Positions 42,573 through 43,279 of a DNA stretch of 43,279 nt are shown piece after piece. The notes beneath the pieces are model-generated. The model was not told the DNA's origin. It made no database searches and saw only the letters and a program-made list of their open reading frames with translations. The position numbers and the translations under genes were made by a program. Source of the stretch: Sandaracinaceae bacterium (GTDB taxonomy: Bacteria > Myxococcota_A > Polyangia > Polyangiales > Sandaracinaceae); contig JAIBCE010000024.1 in assembly GCA_019694315.1 (NCBI GenBank), positions 1-43,279 on the forward strand, given 5' to 3'. Positions within the stretch are counted from its first letter, which is position 1. Each line of letters starts with the position of its first letter.

Positions 42573-43279
42573 TCAGGGACCGCGATCGACGATCAGCCGG
42601 AAGCCATGCGGTCCGGGGCCGGGCACGTCGGGATCGAGGCCCGTGCGGTGGACGCGGCCCGCGATGCGCGTGTCTGCGCTCGCGCCCGCCGCGCGATCGC
42701 GCGGATCGTCGTCGTCGGGGAGGTTCGTGACGACGAGCACCACCTCGGCGATGCCCTCGCCGAGCTCGACGGGGATGAAGCTGCGTGCGCCGCGCGTGGG
42801 CGGCGCGCGCGTGCGACCACGCTCCTCGCCGTGCGCGTCGAGGCGCACCGCCACGAGCGACCACTCCGTGCCCATCTCGCCGTCGAGCCAGACGCGCAGC
42901 TGTGCACCCGGGGGCGCACTGCGGACGTCGACCGTCGCATAGGCGCTGCCCCACGGCTCGAGCGGAGGCGAGTCTTCGCCCGGACGCAGGGTGCGCGGCA
43001 GACGCTCCCAGCTGCTCGTCACGAAGACGGGCACGCGCGCGCCCACGGGCAGCGCTCGCACGAGGGGCACGTCGGCGCGCGCGGCGCCCTCGCGGCCACC
43101 GGCGAAGTAGCGAGCGACGGCGAGCGACTCGACGACGCGGTCCATCGGATCGTGGGCGAGCGTCGCGGCCTGCCCGAGCATGCGCAGCACGTCGGGCTCG
43201 CCCTGGAGCTCACCGCCATCGCGCGTGTGCTGGCGGGCCATGAGCCAGACGTCGCGCATGAAGCCGGTCTCCCGACCAT
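42573..43279 (-). CDS. hypothetical protein, C-terminal part (cut by window end)
   Basis: At least 235 residues; the frame stays open through the window end (reading GRETGFMRDVWLMARQ), so the start lies outside. An internal ATG at 43259 is not a convincing start. The first 60 visible residues are helical (GEPDVLRMLGQAATLAHDPM-DRVVESLAV). The rest is a beta-sandwich-like domain (YATVDVRSAPPGAQLRVWLD, WSLVAVRLDAHGEE, EVVLVVTNLPDDDDPRDRAA). A helical end followed by such a sandwich recalls the C-terminus of MXAN_6640-type putative metalloproteases, but the protease part is not in view, so this is a guess. Confidence 0.65.
   Translation of the reverse strand, partial: GRETGFMRDVWLMARQHTRDGGELQGEPDVLRMLGQAATLAHDPMDRVVESLAVARYFAGGREGAARADVPLVRALPVGARVPVFVTSSWERLPRTLRPGEDSPPLEPWGSAYATVDVRSAPPGAQLRVWLDGEMGTEWSLVAVRLDAHGEERGRTRAPPTRGARSFIPVELGEGIAEVVLVVTNLPDDDDPRDRAAGASADTRIAGRVHRTGLDPDVPGPGPHGFRLIVDRGP

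Overview
The window is about 43 kb of very GC-rich DNA, tightly packed with bacterial genes. It looks like a chromosomal segment of a myxobacterium-type organism (Polyangia or related former Deltaproteobacteria, possibly near Sandaracinaceae). The reasons are eukaryote-like Ser/Thr kinases, many lipoproteins with Asp/Ala-rich linkers, a MYXO-CTERM-like sorting tail, a MopE-like Cys-rich lipoprotein, a DUF1592/DUF1552 pair, a GIDE-like protein and frequent GTG/TTG starts. This is a judgement from gene content; no rRNA or tRNA gene is present. I see no prophage, insertion sequence or CRISPR array.

Layout. Bases 1-1800: the end of an unknown gene, then two lipoprotein genes on the opposite strand. 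2057-3555: miaE (tRNA hydroxylase) overlapping lepB (signal peptidase I with a repeat-rich N-terminus). 3598-4672: a small PH-like membrane protein and a short beta-propeller-like protein. 4773-5969: E1 beta of a 2-oxoacid dehydrogenase; its likely E1 alpha partner is 34 kb away at 40030-41178. 5997-10557: envelope proteins (alpha/beta-hydrolase lipoprotein, membrane protein, a small secreted protein with repeated EI-x-DPF/W motifs, an Asp-box propeller with a sorting tail). 10653-13768: DUF1592-family and DUF1552 proteins. 13940-17118: a Ser/Thr kinase translationally coupled to a LysM protein, then a zinc-ribbon membrane protein. 17173-19920: a 915-residue Cys-rich lipoprotein. 19986-22941: a CPBP protease and an OPT transporter, followed by a composite tandem array. 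23143-25929: a zinc-ribbon membrane protein, a methyltransferase and a GIDE-like protein. 25972-29445: a 1157-residue protein with a C-terminal kinase domain. 29562-36650: carbohydrate and redox locus (membrane MutS homologue, yggX, polyphosphate-glucokinase-like ROK kinase, zwf, gnd, a toxin-antitoxin pair, pgl). 36678-39293: GH63-type glucosidase. 39343-43279: a small membrane-anchored protein, E1 alpha, a triheme-type lipoprotein and an incomplete gene.

The clearest functional unit is the oxidative pentose phosphate set. The glucosidase could release glucose, the ROK kinase could phosphorylate it, and zwf, pgl and gnd carry glucose-6-phosphate to ribulose-5-phosphate with NADPH. YggX (iron/oxidative damage) lies in the same reading direction.

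The most unusual non-coding signal is a dispersed element of three consecutive hairpins (32517-32635 and 42361-42468). The stems differ between copies yet stay paired, the linker is conserved, and most loops are GNA triloops known to make exceptionally stable DNA mini-hairpins. A second pattern is a GC-rich hairpin without a T-tract at nearly every convergent gene junction. No intergenic stretch exceeds about 260 bases.
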